Part shown: in pieces, positions 7,616 to 15,627 of the stretch
Layout of the letters: each line of letters starts with the position of its first letter
Numbering within the stretch: position 1 is the stretch's first letter
Source of the DNA: Patescibacteria group bacterium
GTDB lineage: Bacteria > Patescibacteriota > Microgenomatia > PFEM01 > JAHIFH01
Reading direction: 5' to 3'
Length of the DNA: 28,463 bases
Assembly (NCBI GenBank): GCA_018900995.1
Contig: JAHIFH010000016.1
Coordinates: 1-28,463 of the forward strand
Made by a program: the position numbers and the translations under genes
Notes under the pieces: generated by a model
What the model was told of the DNA's origin: nothing
The model's input: the letters and a program-made list of their open reading frames with translations, nothing else
Database searches by the model: none

Positions 7616-7647
7616 CTGCTCTTCTACTCTTTCACTCTTTTACTCTT
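7616..7647. repeat. Octanucleotide tandem repeat at the rpsE/rplO junction
   Basis: Four 8-nt units on the plus strand: ctgctctt, ctactctt, tcactctt, ttactctt. They encode the last residues and stop of S5 and run into the spacer before rplO. Confidence 0.8.
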
Positions 7648-8106
7648 GAGTTGCTTCAATGCCTCAAGAGTAGCATAAACATTATTAATTTTATTATTAC
7701 TCCCCATGATTTTAGAAACAATATCTTTAATTCCGGCTGCCTCTACCACTACTCGCACTGCCCCACCTGCCTTGACTCCGGTTCCTGGCGGCGCTGGCTT
7801 TAACAAAATTTTAGCCGCCCCTCGCTTAATCCTAATCTCATGAGGAATGGTCGTTCCTTTTATTGGCACCTCAATCATCCCTTTTTTAGCTTGCCTAAGG
7901 CCTTTCTTAATCCCAGAAACAACATCCGGTGCCTTCCCTAAGCCAACTCCCACTTTACCTTTCTTATCACCAACGACAGTTAGGACGGAAAAGCTGATTC
8001 GGTTCCCCCCTTTGGTTTTTTTAGAAACCCTATTAACTTGAACCACTTTCTCTTCAAATTCTTTTTCTTCTTGGTTTCCTGCTGAAAATCTTCTATATTC
8101 GGCCAT
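7624..8106 (-). CDS. rpsE: 30S ribosomal protein S5 (uS5)
   Basis: S5 helps form the mRNA entry channel and affects decoding accuracy. The sequence has the N-terminal dsRBD-like domain ([45 protein letters not shown]) and the C-terminal domain ([57 protein letters not shown]). Length 160 is normal. Its last codons (LKSKRVKE) come from the 8-nt repeat at 7616-7647. It is followed by a 58-nt gap with no L30 gene, then rplO. It starts 2 nt after the rplR stop. Confidence 0.98.
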   Translation of the reverse strand: MAEYRRFSAGNQEEKEFEEKVVQVNRVSKKTKGGNRISFSVLTVVGDKKGKVGVGLGKAPDVVSGIKKGLRQAKKGMIEVPIKGTTIPHEIRIKRGAAKILLKPAPPGTGVKAGGAVRVVVEAAGIKDIVSKIMGSNNKINNVYATLEALKQLKSKRVKE

Positions 8107-8108
8107 AT

Positions 8109-8456
8109 CTAGAATTTTAGTCCTCCCTCTCTGGCTCCTTCAGCCAAGGCTTTAACTCGGCCATGATAACGGTAAGGACCGCGATCAAAAATAACTTGTT
8201 TAATTTCCTTTTTTAAAGCTTTTTTGGCTAAAATCTCTCCCACTAATTTCGCCCTCTCCGTCTTAGTTTTATTTTTTTTTGACTTGATCTCTTTCTCGCT
8301 GGCGGAAACCAAAGTTTTTCCCTGTTCATCATTAATTATCTGGGCATAAATAGTTTGATGGGAACGAAAAACCGACAATCTCGGTTTTTTCGCCGTTCCC
8401 CTGATTTTTATCCTCACTCTGGTTTTTCTTTTTTCTTTTTGACTTTTCTTTTTCAT
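8109..8456 (-). CDS. rplR: 50S ribosomal protein L18 (uL18)
   Basis: L18 binds 5S rRNA with L5 in the central protuberance. The 115-residue chain has [56 protein letters not shown], and the closing [27 protein letters not shown]. The ribosome-binding site AGGAG lies 6 nt from the ATG and is itself part of a 7-nt tandem repeat (8457-8484), so repeat slippage would alter the rplF-rplR spacing. Confidence 0.97.
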   Translation of the reverse strand: MKKKSQKEKRKTRVRIKIRGTAKKPRLSVFRSHQTIYAQIINDEQGKTLVSASEKEIKSKKNKTKTERAKLVGEILAKKALKKEIKQVIFDRGPYRYHGRVKALAEGAREGGLKF

Positions 8457-8484
8457 CTTATCTCCTATCTCTTATCTCTTATTT
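8457..8484. repeat. Heptanucleotide tandem repeat forming the rplF-rplR spacer and the rplR RBS
   Basis: Four plus-strand units: cttatct, cctatct, cttatct, cttattt. One variant unit (AGATAGG on the minus strand), joined to the next unit, creates the AGGAG used by rplR. Confidence 0.85.
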
Positions 8485-9050
8485 CATTCACTTGCCCCAA
8501 AGCCAGCGGCACCCACTTTTCCAGCCTTACCTGGTTTACGCCTTACCTCCTCGCCTTGATAACGAATTCCCTTGCCTTTATAAGGCTCTGGGGGTCTAAT
8601 TTGACGAACCTTCGCCGCCACCTGACCCACTAAACCTTTATCGGCCCCAGAAATCTTAATCGTATCATCACCTTCAATTTCGAATTGAATGCCTTCAATC
8701 GGCTCAACTGTTACCGGATGAGAAAAGCCTAAAGACAAAACAAGTTTTTCCCCTTCTTTTTTAACCCGATAGCCTGTCCCTACTAGCTTTAAAACTTTAC
8801 CATAGCCTTCGGTTACTCCGGCAACCATATTGGCAATTAAAGTCCGGGTTAAGCCATGTAAAGAACGACTAAATCTATCATTCTTTTTCCGGCTCACCTT
8901 AATTTTATCTTGGCTGACTTCTACTTTAAGCTCTGGTCTAATCTTCTGCTTCAATTCGCCTTTAGGACCCTTAACCACTAAAGCTGATTGGCGGTAGTCA
9001 ACCTTAACGCCTTCAGGTATTTTTATTGGTTGTTGACCGATTCTACTCAT
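8484..9050 (-). CDS. rplF: 50S ribosomal protein L6 (uL6)
   Basis: L6 sits near the GTPase-associated centre close to the sarcin-ricin loop. The 188-residue chain shows MSRIGQQPIKIPEGVKV, VKGPKGELKQ, the repeat-fold core ANMVAGVTEGYGKVLKLVGTGYRV, LSLGFSHPV, the segment DKGLVGQVAAKVRQIRPPEPYKGKGIRY and a C-terminal RRKPGKAG. The start is ATG 9050, two nt after the rpsH stop; the upstream in-frame alternative at 9068 would add MSSLVT, which is not family-like. Confidence 0.98.
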   Translation of the reverse strand: MSRIGQQPIKIPEGVKVDYRQSALVVKGPKGELKQKIRPELKVEVSQDKIKVSRKKNDRFSRSLHGLTRTLIANMVAGVTEGYGKVLKLVGTGYRVKKEGEKLVLSLGFSHPVTVEPIEGIQFEIEGDDTIKISGADKGLVGQVAAKVRQIRPPEPYKGKGIRYQGEEVRRKPGKAGKVGAAGFGASE

Positions 9051-9052
9051 GG

Positions 9053-9445
9053 TTACCAAACTTGACAAATAACCTCTCCACCAAGATTTTTCTTTTTAGC
9101 CTCTCTATCCGTCATCAATCCCTGGGAAGTAGAAAGAATTCTCATCCCAAAACCGCTTCGCAACGGCTTCAGCTCCTTAGCTTGGAGATAAACTCTTAAA
9201 CTAGGCTTAGAAACTCGTTCAACATGACTAATCGCGGGTTCTTGGTTTGGATACTTCAATTCTAAAACCAATTCTTTCTCTTGCGGTTTTTTACCCTCGA
9301 CGGTTACTTTTTTAAGGTAACTCTCTTTAACTAAAATTTTAACTAAGCTCTCTTTAATCACTGAATAGGAAGCTCTCACCTGTTTCTGGTGAACGAGGTA
9401 GCCATTTCTAATTCTGGTAATTAAATCACCAATCGGATCAGTCAT
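9053..9445 (-). CDS. rpsH: 30S ribosomal protein S8 (uS8)
   Basis: S8 binds helix 21 of 16S rRNA and in E. coli represses the spc operon. Signatures are the N-terminal MTDPIGDLITRIRNGYLVHQKQV and the C-terminal RVYLQAKELKPLRSGFGMRILSTSQGLMTDREAKKKNLGGEVICQVW. Length 130 is typical. It begins 1 nt after rpsN, without a clear Shine-Dalgarno, so it probably depends on coupling. Confidence 0.98.
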   Translation of the reverse strand: MTDPIGDLITRIRNGYLVHQKQVRASYSVIKESLVKILVKESYLKKVTVEGKKPQEKELVLELKYPNQEPAISHVERVSKPSLRVYLQAKELKPLRSGFGMRILSTSQGLMTDREAKKKNLGGEVICQVW

Positions 9446-9446
9446 T

Positions 9447-9632
9447 TTACCAACTTGATTTAGTTACACCCGGTAATTCCCCTTTATGAGCTAATTCGCG
9501 AAAACAAAGCCGGCAAAGACCAAAAAGACGAATATAGCCCCTTGGTCGTCCACAAAGCCGACAACGATTATGTTGGCGGCTGGAATATTTCGGCTTTTTC
9601 TGGTCTTTGATAATTTTTGACTTTTTTGCCAT
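9447..9632 (-). CDS. rpsN: 30S ribosomal protein S14, zinc type (uS14)
   Basis: S14 is a late-assembly protein of the 30S head. The 61-residue form with C24-x2-C27 and C40-x2-C43 is the zinc-binding type, followed by [24 protein letters not shown] lies 7 nt upstream of GAAGGATG (GGAG to ATG 7 nt). Together with four-cysteine S4, L36 and L24, this cluster depends heavily on zinc. Confidence 0.98.
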   Translation of the reverse strand: MAKKSKIIKDQKKPKYSSRQHNRCRLCGRPRGYIRLFGLCRLCFRELAHKGELPGVTKSSW

Positions 9633-9654
9633 CCTTCGACTCCTTTTTAGTTTA

Positions 9655-9684
9655 CCCCGAGTTTATCGAGGGGCTCAGGACAAG
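9655..9684. repeat. Partly palindromic interspersed element between rplE and rpsN
   Basis: The 52-nt rplE-rpsN gap contains CCCC...GGGG arms (9655-9658 and 9670-9673) around gagtttatcga, then ctcaggacaag running up to the rplE stop. The TCGA...CTCAGGACAAG pattern resembles a repeat seen in many bacterial genomes; identification is from memory only. Confidence 0.45.
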
Positions 9685-10233
9685 TTAGCCCTTCTCAAAT
9701 GGCATCCCTAATAATTCTAACAAGCGCTTAGATTTCTCATCGGTTCGAGCATTAGTGACAATCGTTATCTCCAATCCCTTCACTTTATCAACCTTAGCAT
9801 AATCAACTTCCGGAAAAACAATTTGCTCGGGAATTCCAAGACTATAATTGCCTTGCCCATCAAAGTTTTTCAAAGAAACGCCTTGAAAGTCCCTTGATCT
9901 AGGCAAAACTACCGTTACTAACTTTTCAAAAAAGTCATACATCCGCTGGCCTCTTAAAGTAACCATTAAACCAATTGGCTGACCGGCGCGTAATTTAAAA
10001 CCGGCAATTGACTGGCGGGCCTTTGTTACTTTTGGCTTCTGCCCGGTAATAACCGCTAGATTATTACTGGCTGTTTCAAGGGCTTTTTTATCTTCCATCG
10101 CTTCACTTAAACCAACATTGATGATAATTTTTTCCATTCTCGGTGCAGCCAAAACATTAGCCAATCCTAGTTCTTTAGCTAGCTTTGGAGCAATTTTCTC
10201 CTGATATTTTTTCTTTAAATTAGTGCCTGACAT
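9685..10233 (-). CDS. rplE: 50S ribosomal protein L5 (uL5)
   Basis: L5 binds 5S rRNA and contacts the P-site tRNA and S13. The 182-residue chain has APRMEKIIINVGLSEA, ITGQKPKVTKARQSIAGFKLRAGQPIGLMVTLRGQRMYDF, RDFQGVSLKNFDGQGNYSLGIPEQIVFPEVDYAKVD, and GLEITIVTNARTDEKSKRLLELLGMPF. ATG 10233 was chosen over the TTG at 10242. The start overlaps the end of rplX by 19 nt, and no strong Shine-Dalgarno is seen. Confidence 0.97.
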   Translation of the reverse strand: MSGTNLKKKYQEKIAPKLAKELGLANVLAAPRMEKIIINVGLSEAMEDKKALETASNNLAVITGQKPKVTKARQSIAGFKLRAGQPIGLMVTLRGQRMYDFFEKLVTVVLPRSRDFQGVSLKNFDGQGNYSLGIPEQIVFPEVDYAKVDKVKGLEITIVTNARTDEKSKRLLELLGMPFEKG

Positions 10234-10544
10234 TTTCGACAAATTCTTGTTTTACCTTGACCGCCGGCAGGCAGGTTGCCTGATTTATCAATTTGGTAAC
10301 CAACCCGAGTTGGTTTTTTACATTTAGAACAAACCAGGGCAACATTGGCAATCGCCAATGGTTTAACAATCTCAATAATTCCTCCTGGTTTTCTTTCACT
10401 CTGTTTCCGGGCGTGTTTTTTATAAACATTAATCCCCGGGATAAGGACTTTACCAGTCTTGGGGAAAATTTTTTCAATCTTTCCTTTCCGACCTTTATCT
10501 TTCCCCTTAATAACAATGACCGAGTCCCCTTTTTTTAACTTCAT
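10215..10544 (-). CDS. rplX: 50S ribosomal protein L24 (uL24) with zinc ribbon and repeat insert
   Basis: L24 initiates 50S assembly. The KOW domain is at the N-terminus ([39 protein letters not shown]). The C-terminal zinc ribbon has C72-x2-C75 and C102-x2-C105. Between the knuckles the usual loop is expanded by [10 protein letters not shown], encoded by a half-degenerate copy of a CCTGCC/GGCAGG palindrome. Length is 109. The ATG overlaps the rplN stop (ATGA). Confidence 0.96.
   Translation of the reverse strand: MKLKKGDSVIVIKGKDKGRKGKIEKIFPKTGKVLIPGINVYKKHARKQSERKPGGIIEIVKPLAIANVALVCSKCKKPTRVGYQIDKSGNLPAGGQGKTRICRKCQALI
10264..10282. repeat. Palindromic repeat fragment inside rplX
   Basis: ccggcaggcagg (10264-10275) is identical to the right part of the 20-nt palindrome in fusA (17370-17389). 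It also forms a hairpin with the following bases, CAGGCA-ggt-TGCCTG at 10268-10282. It is translated as NLPAGGQ. Confidence 0.75.
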
Positions 10545-10909
10545 ATTACCTCCGGTGCCAGAGAAGCAATCTTCGCATAGCCTAAATCTTTAATCTCTCT
10601 GGCAATTGGACCCAAAATTCTTGTTCCCCTTGGGTTACCTTGTTTGTCAATAATCACTGCCGCATTATCATCAAAACGGACGTAAGACCCATCAGGGCGG
10701 CGTTTTTCTTTTTTGGTTCGGACAATCACCGCTCTGACGATTTCTGAGTCCTTAACCACCCCTTCCGGATCAGCTTGGTCAACTGCTGCCACAACTGAAT
10801 CGCCAATTTGCCCAAAACGCCTTTTAGAGCCACCCAAAACCCGGATAACTTTTAACTTTTTGGCACCACTGTTATCCGCCAGTTTAAGAACACTTCTTAA
10901 TTGAATCAT
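10541..10909 (-). CDS. rplN: 50S ribosomal protein L14 (uL14)
   Basis: L14 forms intersubunit bridges and is the docking site for the silencing factor RsfS. The 122-residue chain is a standard L14: [50 protein letters not shown]-type block ([29 protein letters not shown]), and [29 protein letters not shown]. Overlaps of 4 nt join it to rpsQ (upstream) and rplX (downstream). Confidence 0.98.
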   Translation of the reverse strand: MIQLRSVLKLADNSGAKKLKVIRVLGGSKRRFGQIGDSVVAAVDQADPEGVVKDSEIVRAVIVRTKKEKRRPDGSYVRFDDNAAVIIDKQGNPRGTRILGPIAREIKDLGYAKIASLAPEVI

Positions 10910-11136
10910 TTTTTCATCACCTCAATAATTTTCCATTTTTTCGTTTTACTAATTGGTCTGGTCTCAACAATCACCACTCGATCACCCACCTTTACTCCTA
11001 ATTCATCATGAGCATGAAATTTTTTCTTGGTCTTCATTCTTTTTTTGTAAATCGGATGAGCCACCAATCTGACCACTTCCACTGTGGCAGTTTTGTTCAT
11101 TTTAGTACTGATAACGTGACCGCTAAATTTTTTCAT
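10906..11136 (-). CDS. rpsQ: 30S ribosomal protein S17 (uS17)
   Basis: S17 is an OB-fold primary 16S binder. The 76-residue chain shows [42 protein letters not shown] and [27 protein letters not shown], all expected elements. It is joined by ATGA overlaps to rpmC and rplN. Confidence 0.98.
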   Translation of the reverse strand: MKKFSGHVISTKMNKTATVEVVRLVAHPIYKKRMKTKKKFHAHDELGVKVGDRVVIVETRPISKTKKWKIIEVMKK

Positions 11137-11336
11137 TGGTTTAATTCCTTTTCTCTTAAAATTGTTTTTAAAACCGCTAAGCGATGGCGCTGATTCATTA
11201 AACCCCGAACATTTTTAACTTTACCGGCTTTGAGTTCTAGTTTTAATTTAGCCAATTCTTTTTCTGTCTTAGCTACTTCCTTTTGGAGCTGGTCAATTGT
11301 TTTTTGGTGTAATTCCTGTTTTTCTTTTATTTTCAT
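11133..11336 (-). CDS. rpmC: 50S ribosomal protein L29 (uL29)
   Basis: L29 lies at the peptide exit and forms part of the docking site for trigger factor and SRP. The 67-residue helical hairpin has the diagnostic GKVKNVRGLMNQRHRLAVLKTILREKE. AAGGAG is 6 nt from ATG 11336, better than 3 nt from the preceding TTG (11339). It starts 3 nt after the rplP stop. Confidence 0.96.
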   Translation of the reverse strand: MKIKEKQELHQKTIDQLQKEVAKTEKELAKLKLELKAGKVKNVRGLMNQRHRLAVLKTILREKELNQ

Positions 11337-11339
11337 CAA

Positions 11340-11747
11340 CTACTCCTTCTTAACAAACTTTGTTTTAAAAGGTATCTTCGCCCCTGCCCTCTTAATTGCT
11401 TCGCTGGCAATCGCTTCATCTACCCCGGCTAACTCAAAAATGATTCTCCCTGGTGTTACCACTGCCACATGATGGTCAACCGCTCCTTTGCCTGAGCCCA
11501 TCCTTACCCCGGCTGGCTTTTTCGTCACCGGCTTATCAGGAAAAACCCGAATCCAAACCTTACCTTGTCTTTTCGTTTGATGGGTAATCGCTTTTCGAGC
11601 GGCTTCTATTTGTCGAGTCGTCAACCAGCCTCGACCCAAACTTTTTAAGCCATAGTCACCAAAGTTCAAGGTCGAACCTCGAACCGACTTACCTTTCATC
11701 CTGCCGCGGAATTGTTTCCGATATTTTTCTTTTCTTGGTTCTAGCAT
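11340..11747 (-). CDS. rplP: 50S ribosomal protein L16 (uL16)
   Basis: L16 is a late-assembly protein that organises the A site and peptidyl-transferase region. The 135-residue chain shows [72 protein letters not shown] and [31 protein letters not shown]. It overlaps the rpsC stop by one base (TAATG). Confidence 0.98.
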   Translation of the reverse strand: MLEPRKEKYRKQFRGRMKGKSVRGSTLNFGDYGLKSLGRGWLTTRQIEAARKAITHQTKRQGKVWIRVFPDKPVTKKPAGVRMGSGKGAVDHHVAVVTPGRIIFELAGVDEAIASEAIKRAGAKIPFKTKFVKKE

Positions 11748-12397
11748 TACTTCTCCTCTTTTTCTCCTTTATGAATCCAGACTTTAACCCCCACATAACC
11801 AAATCGAGTTAAAGCCGGTACTTGGGCATAATCAATATTGGCTCGCAAGGTCTGCAAGGGAATAGCTCCGTCTTTAAAAGTTTCTGTCCGGCCAACTTCT
11901 GTTCCGCCCACTCGACCGGCGAGAGCAATTTTTACTCCCTTAGCACCAGCGCTCATCACTCTTTCTACTGCTTTATTAGCTATTCGGCGGTAGGGCATTC
12001 TCTTCTCTAATTGCTGAGCTATTCGTGTCGCCACTAAGTGAGCAGATAATTCCGGCTCTTTTGCTTCTTCAACATCAATTTCCAGATTTTTTTCTGGCTC
12101 AGGCAAACTCACCATTTTAACTAGCTCCTGCTTCAGTAATTCTAAGCCCGAACCGCCGCGCCCAATCACTACTCCCGGACGAGAAACAACCAAAGTAATT
12201 TTCATTTTATTAATGGAGCGATCAATGCGAGCTTCAACAATCCCGGCTAAAGCCAATTTATCCATTAGGTAACGACGGATTTTATAGTCCTCCAAAATAT
12301 TTTCCCGGTATTGCTTAGGATCCCGAGCAAACCAGCGTGATTTCCACTGTTTAGAATCTTGTAATCTGAAACCGAATGGATTAACTTTTTGTCCCAT
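11747..12397 (-). CDS. rpsC: 30S ribosomal protein S3 (uS3)
   Basis: S3 lines the mRNA entry tunnel and its KH domain contributes to helicase activity. The 216-residue product begins [12 protein letters not shown] (family-typical). It carries the KH motif [13 protein letters not shown] at about 85-98 and the C-terminal domain [62 protein letters not shown] lies 4 nt before the ATG (12397). The upstream in-frame Arg/Lys stretch to 12469 is the rplV tail in another frame and is not part of S3. Confidence 0.98.
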   Translation of the reverse strand: MGQKVNPFGFRLQDSKQWKSRWFARDPKQYRENILEDYKIRRYLMDKLALAGIVEARIDRSINKMKITLVVSRPGVVIGRGGSGLELLKQELVKMVSLPEPEKNLEIDVEEAKEPELSAHLVATRIAQQLEKRMPYRRIANKAVERVMSAGAKGVKIALAGRVGGTEVGRTETFKDGAIPLQTLRANIDYAQVPALTRFGYVGVKVWIHKGEKEEK

Positions 12398-12782
12398 GTT
12401 TCTCCTTTTTCTCTTTCTTCTTCTTAACTTCCTTCTTAACCTCCTTCTTCTCCTCTCCTTCAAGCACAATTTTGATATGAGCCATCCTCTTTAAAATCTG
12501 ATGAACTCTGCCCTTAGCCACAAACCGATAGCGCTTCATCCGCGAACCTTCACCAATTTCCAGCTTTTTAATTTTTAAGCCTTCTTTATTAAGATTAAAA
12601 TTGTTTTCTGCATTGGCTATTCCTTGTCTAAGAGTCTTTAACAACAACCGCGCTCCCTTTTTATTAAGGCTTTTCAAAATTATTTCCGCTTCCAGAGCCC
12701 TTAAACCCCGGATTTCATCCGCCACCAGGCGTAATTTCCTGGGCGTTTGACGAACAAATTTGGTTTGAGCAATAACTTCCAT
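12381..12782 (-). CDS. rplV: 50S ribosomal protein L22 (uL22) with charged tail
   Basis: L22 spans the 50S; its beta-hairpin lines the exit tunnel. The core (residues 1-110) has QTKFVRQTPRKLRLVADEIRGL, NAENNFNLNKEGLKI, and the hairpin block GSRMKRYRFVAKGRVHQILKRMAHIKIVLE. Residues 111-133 are almost entirely Lys and Glu. The tail codons overlap the rpsC start by 17 nt and contain the rpsC Shine-Dalgarno. The start is ATG 12782, 4 nt after rpsS. Confidence 0.97.
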   Translation of the reverse strand: MEVIAQTKFVRQTPRKLRLVADEIRGLRALEAEIILKSLNKKGARLLLKTLRQGIANAENNFNLNKEGLKIKKLEIGEGSRMKRYRFVAKGRVHQILKRMAHIKIVLEGEEKKEVKKEVKKKKEKKEKHGTKS

Positions 12783-12786
12783 GATT

Positions 12787-13071
12787 TTAAGTTTTAGTAA
12801 CAACTCGCTTAACCACCCGACCATGGCCATGAAAAGTCCGGGTTGGGGCAAACTCACCTAGTCGCTGACCAACCATCGCTTCAGAAACAAAAACATCAAT
12901 AAAATTTCGACCATTATGAACCTGAAAGGTATGGCCAACAAATTCCGGTGGAATTTGACTGGCTCGCGCCCAGGTTTTAATCGGTTCCTTTTTGCCAGTC
13001 GCTTTCTGAGCCATGACTTTCTTAAGTAATTTTTGGTCGATATATGGTCCTTTTTTAGATGATCTGCCCAT
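12787..13071 (-). CDS. rpsS: 30S ribosomal protein S19 (uS19)
   Basis: S19 in the 30S head contacts tRNA and helps bridge to the 50S. The 94-residue chain shows [76 protein letters not shown] is 7 nt from ATG 13071. It starts one nt after the rplB stop. Confidence 0.98.
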   Translation of the reverse strand: MGRSSKKGPYIDQKLLKKVMAQKATGKKEPIKTWARASQIPPEFVGHTFQVHNGRNFIDVFVSEAMVGQRLGEFAPTRTFHGHGRVVKRVVTKT

Positions 13072-13072
13072 T

Positions 13073-13816
13073 TCACTTCCTCCTCTTAACAATTAACTTA
13101 TCGCTGTATTTCTTGGGTCTCCGAGTTCTCTTGCCCAAAGTTTTCTTTCCCCAGGGTGACTTGGGGCTGGGCATCCCAATTGGCGAACGCCCCTCACCAC
13201 CGCCATGAGGATGAGAGCCAGGATGTTGAGCCACCCCTCGGACAGTAGGTCGAATTCCCATGTGCCTCTTTCTTCCTGCTTTTCCCAGTTTTCTTGTCTT
13301 CAACTCAGGCTTGCTCACTTGACCAATGGTGGCATAACACACTTCTTTAATCATCTTTTGCTCGCCTGAAGGCAGCTTGACAACCGCATAACCTCCTTCT
13401 TTACTGGCAATCGTCGCCCCAGTACCGGCGCCGCGCACAATCTGACCACCTTTGCCTGGCGTTAACTCAATATTGTGGATAATTGTACCAACCGGAATTC
13501 TCTTTAAAGGCAAAGCATTACCCTTTTTAAAATCAACTTTCTCGCCAGCTATTACTTGCTCACCAATTTTTAACCCGACTGGGGCGAGAATATATCTTTT
13601 CTCACCATCGGGATAATGTAAAAGAGCAACATCAGCGCCTCGATTGGGATCATATTCAATCGAAACTACCCGAGCTTCCATTTCGCGTTTTTCGCGTCTA
13701 AAATCAATCTTTCTTAGAAACCGCTTTTCTCTCCCACCTTGATGGCGAGTGGTAACTTTACCACTGGCGTTTCGGCCCGAGCGTTTTTTAAGAATTCTTT
13801 TTAATTTTTTTGCCAT
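13073..13816 (-). CDS. rplB: 50S ribosomal protein L2 (uL2), N-terminally short
   Basis: L2 is essential for subunit joining and peptidyl-transferase structure. The body is complete: [66 protein letters not shown], and [21 protein letters not shown] with the conserved C-terminal His. Only about 12 residues precede the SGRNASGKV region, where most bacterial L2 proteins have about 37, so the chain is 247 residues rather than about 273. ATG 13816 has GGAG 10 nt upstream; a GTG at 13825 overlapping the rplW stop (GTGA) is a possible alternative giving three more residues. Confidence 0.96.
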   Translation of the reverse strand: MAKKLKRILKKRSGRNASGKVTTRHQGGREKRFLRKIDFRREKREMEARVVSIEYDPNRGADVALLHYPDGEKRYILAPVGLKIGEQVIAGEKVDFKKGNALPLKRIPVGTIIHNIELTPGKGGQIVRGAGTGATIASKEGGYAVVKLPSGEQKMIKEVCYATIGQVSKPELKTRKLGKAGRKRHMGIRPTVRGVAQHPGSHPHGGGEGRSPIGMPSPKSPWGKKTLGKRTRRPKKYSDKLIVKRRK

Positions 13817-13821
13817 TTTTG

Positions 13822-14115
13822 TCACTCTCCACTTTCCAAAAGATCAATTTTCTCTCCTTCAACTAACTCTACAATTGCTTTCTTCCAATCAGCCTGCTTA
13901 ACGAGGCGTCGATAGCGACCGCTTCTTTTGGCTTTTCCTCGTACCATCGTTGTTCTCACTTTTTTCACTTTAACCCCAAACGTCTCCTCAACTGCCTTGG
14001 CTATTTCCGGCTTAGTCGCCCGCCGATCAACTTCAAATAAATAGCGACCCCAAGCTGCTTTTTGGCTTGCTTTTTCGGTTACCACTGGTTTTTTTAAAAC
14101 GTCTTTTGCTTTCAC
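13822..14115 (-). CDS. rplW: 50S ribosomal protein L23 (uL23)
   Basis: L23 is at the tunnel exit and is the main docking site for trigger factor and SRP. The 97-residue chain shows [73 protein letters not shown]. The start codon is GTG at 14115, overlapping the rplD stop as GTGA. Confidence 0.97.
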   Translation of the reverse strand: MKAKDVLKKPVVTEKASQKAAWGRYLFEVDRRATKPEIAKAVEETFGVKVKKVRTTMVRGKAKRSGRYRRLVKQADWKKAIVELVEGEKIDLLESGE

Positions 14116-14756
14116 GCTTTTTTACCTAAAAAAGTTTCTTTTAACTTCTCAATGCTTTCTTCCATAAAAACTAATTGGTCATGTTTTAAAACCTGATAGG
14201 TATTAAGTTGATTAGCTTGAGTTAGCTCTACTCCTGCTAAATTTCTGCCGGCTTGGATAATATTATCCAAAATACTCGGCAATACCAGTAAAATCTTTTT
14301 CTTTTCTTTTAATGGCAAACCAGTTATTGTTTTCGCCATCACTTTGGTTTTGGGTTCAATCTTGGCTAAGCCTTTAATGGCTATCACTTCTTTATCCTTC
14401 AGCTTACTAGTTAAGGCAGAAAAAAGAGCTTTTTTCTTCATTACTTTACTCATTTTTAACTTGTAATTTTCCTTTCCAGTTGGGCCGTGAGCGCGACCGC
14501 CACCAACAAAAATCGGGGCATATTTATCACCATGGCGGGCTCGACCGGTGCCTTTTTGGCGCCAAATTTTTCTTCTTGAACCTCTTATCTCAGCCCGGGT
14601 TTTAGTCTTAGCTCGAGCTTTTCTTTGATTAGAGAGGTAAACCCTGACTGCCTGAGCCATTAATTGTTTATTAATCGCTACTCCAAACATTTCTTTAGGC
14701 AAGCTCAATTGTCCTGATTTTCTGCCAGTAATGGTATATAAATCTGCTTTAGGCAT
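14112..14756 (-). CDS. rplD: 50S ribosomal protein L4 (uL4)
   Basis: L4 lines the exit tunnel and in E. coli also represses its own S10 operon through the leader RNA. The 214-residue chain shows the tunnel-loop block [66 protein letters not shown] and a C-terminal domain with the [17 protein letters not shown] motif. It overlaps the rplC end by 8 nt. Confidence 0.97.
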   Translation of the reverse strand: MPKADLYTITGRKSGQLSLPKEMFGVAINKQLMAQAVRVYLSNQRKARAKTKTRAEIRGSRRKIWRQKGTGRARHGDKYAPIFVGGGRAHGPTGKENYKLKMSKVMKKKALFSALTSKLKDKEVIAIKGLAKIEPKTKVMAKTITGLPLKEKKKILLVLPSILDNIIQAGRNLAGVELTQANQLNTYQVLKHDQLVFMEESIEKLKETFLGKKA

Positions 14757-15615
14757 TTTCCTTGTCCGCCGTAGTTTTAACAGAGGCGGATTCTCCTTCC
14801 TCAGTTTGTTTTTCCTCTTTTTTCTCCTCTGGTGCCTTAGGGGTTTCCTTTTCCTCTGCCGCTTCCTTTAAAGTTTCTTTCGCTTCTTTTTCTCGCCGCA
14901 AACGCTCCGCACGCTGTTCCTCAGTTTCTTCAATCTCTTTCTCGCCTTTTTCCATTAAAGGAAGAAATCTCTTGTTTTTGCCAGTTTTGGTGATAAATAA
15001 AAATCCATTTGGGGCTCCAGGCACCAATCCTTTAACCAATAGCTCATCATTTTGGTCATCAACTGCCATCACCATTAAGCCTTGAACGGCAACCTTATTT
15101 CCACCAGCTCGACCAGGCATTTTCTTGCCTTTACGAACTCGTCCAGGTGTGGTGCCTTGTCCAATTGAGCCTGGGGATCGTTCACGGTCAGATTGACCAT
15201 GAGTTCGCGGGCCACCCTTAAATCCCCAGCGCTTAACTACACCAGTAAAGCCTTTGCCTTTGGACCAACCAGTAACTTTAACCTCATCTCCAGGTTGAAA
15301 AACATCAGTGACCTTGATTCGGTCACCAATCTTAATTTTGTCACCCACTGGCTCTTCTAACCTAATTTCGCGCAAAAAACGAGGAGCTTTTTCTAACTTA
15401 GCTCCTTTTAAATGTCCCTGTAATGGCTTGCTAATCTTAGTCATCTTTTTCTCTCCCCAACCAAGCTGAATTGCATCATAACCATTTTTCTCTTTCCTCA
15501 TGATGTGAACCACGTAACAAGGTCCGGTTTTTATTCTGGTCACCGGAATTCTTGTCCCATCTTGGGTAAACTTTTGGGCAGTCTTTCCTTTGGTACCTAA
15601 AATAGCGTTTAACAT
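14749..15615 (-). CDS. rplC: 50S ribosomal protein L3 (uL3) with long Glu-rich C-terminal extension
   Basis: L3 is an early-assembly protein near the peptidyl-transferase centre. The first about 215 residues are normal: MLNAILGTKGKTAQKF, VTGWSKGKGFTGVVKRWGFKGGPRTHGQSDRERSPGSIGQGTTPGRVRKGKKMPGRAGG. They are followed by about 73 residues of Glu/Lys/Ala-rich sequence predicted to be helical or disordered, ending [15 protein letters not shown]. The last part comes from a repeat shared with rpsL. It is the first gene after the 15718-15746 promoter and a terminator-like leader hairpin. Only a weak AAGAAG precedes the ATG. Confidence 0.97.
   Translation of the reverse strand: MLNAILGTKGKTAQKFTQDGTRIPVTRIKTGPCYVVHIMRKEKNGYDAIQLGWGEKKMTKISKPLQGHLKGAKLEKAPRFLREIRLEEPVGDKIKIGDRIKVTDVFQPGDEVKVTGWSKGKGFTGVVKRWGFKGGPRTHGQSDRERSPGSIGQGTTPGRVRKGKKMPGRAGGNKVAVQGLMVMAVDDQNDELLVKGLVPGAPNGFLFITKTGKNKRFLPLMEKGEKEIEETEEQRAERLRREKEAKETLKEAAEEKETPKAPEEKKEEKQTEEGESASVKTTADKENA
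14770..14796. repeat. 27-nt interspersed element in the rplC 3' end
   Basis: Matches 20093-20119 (rpsL 3' end) at 25 of 27 positions. It forms part of an element with arms tccgcc (14765-14770) and ggcgga (14785-14790). Read on the minus strand in rplC it encodes GESASVKTT. Confidence 0.85.
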
Positions 15616-15627
15616 CTTCTTGCCACT

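Noticed and set aside
10220..10516. A 98-codon minus-strand frame overlapping rplX
   Set aside because: It is a +1 shadow of L24, whose conserved KOW domain and zinc ribbon are in the other frame.
12398..12469. Arg-rich N-terminal extension of S3
   Set aside because: The residues come from the rplV tail read in another frame; AAGGAG sits directly before the ATG at 12397.
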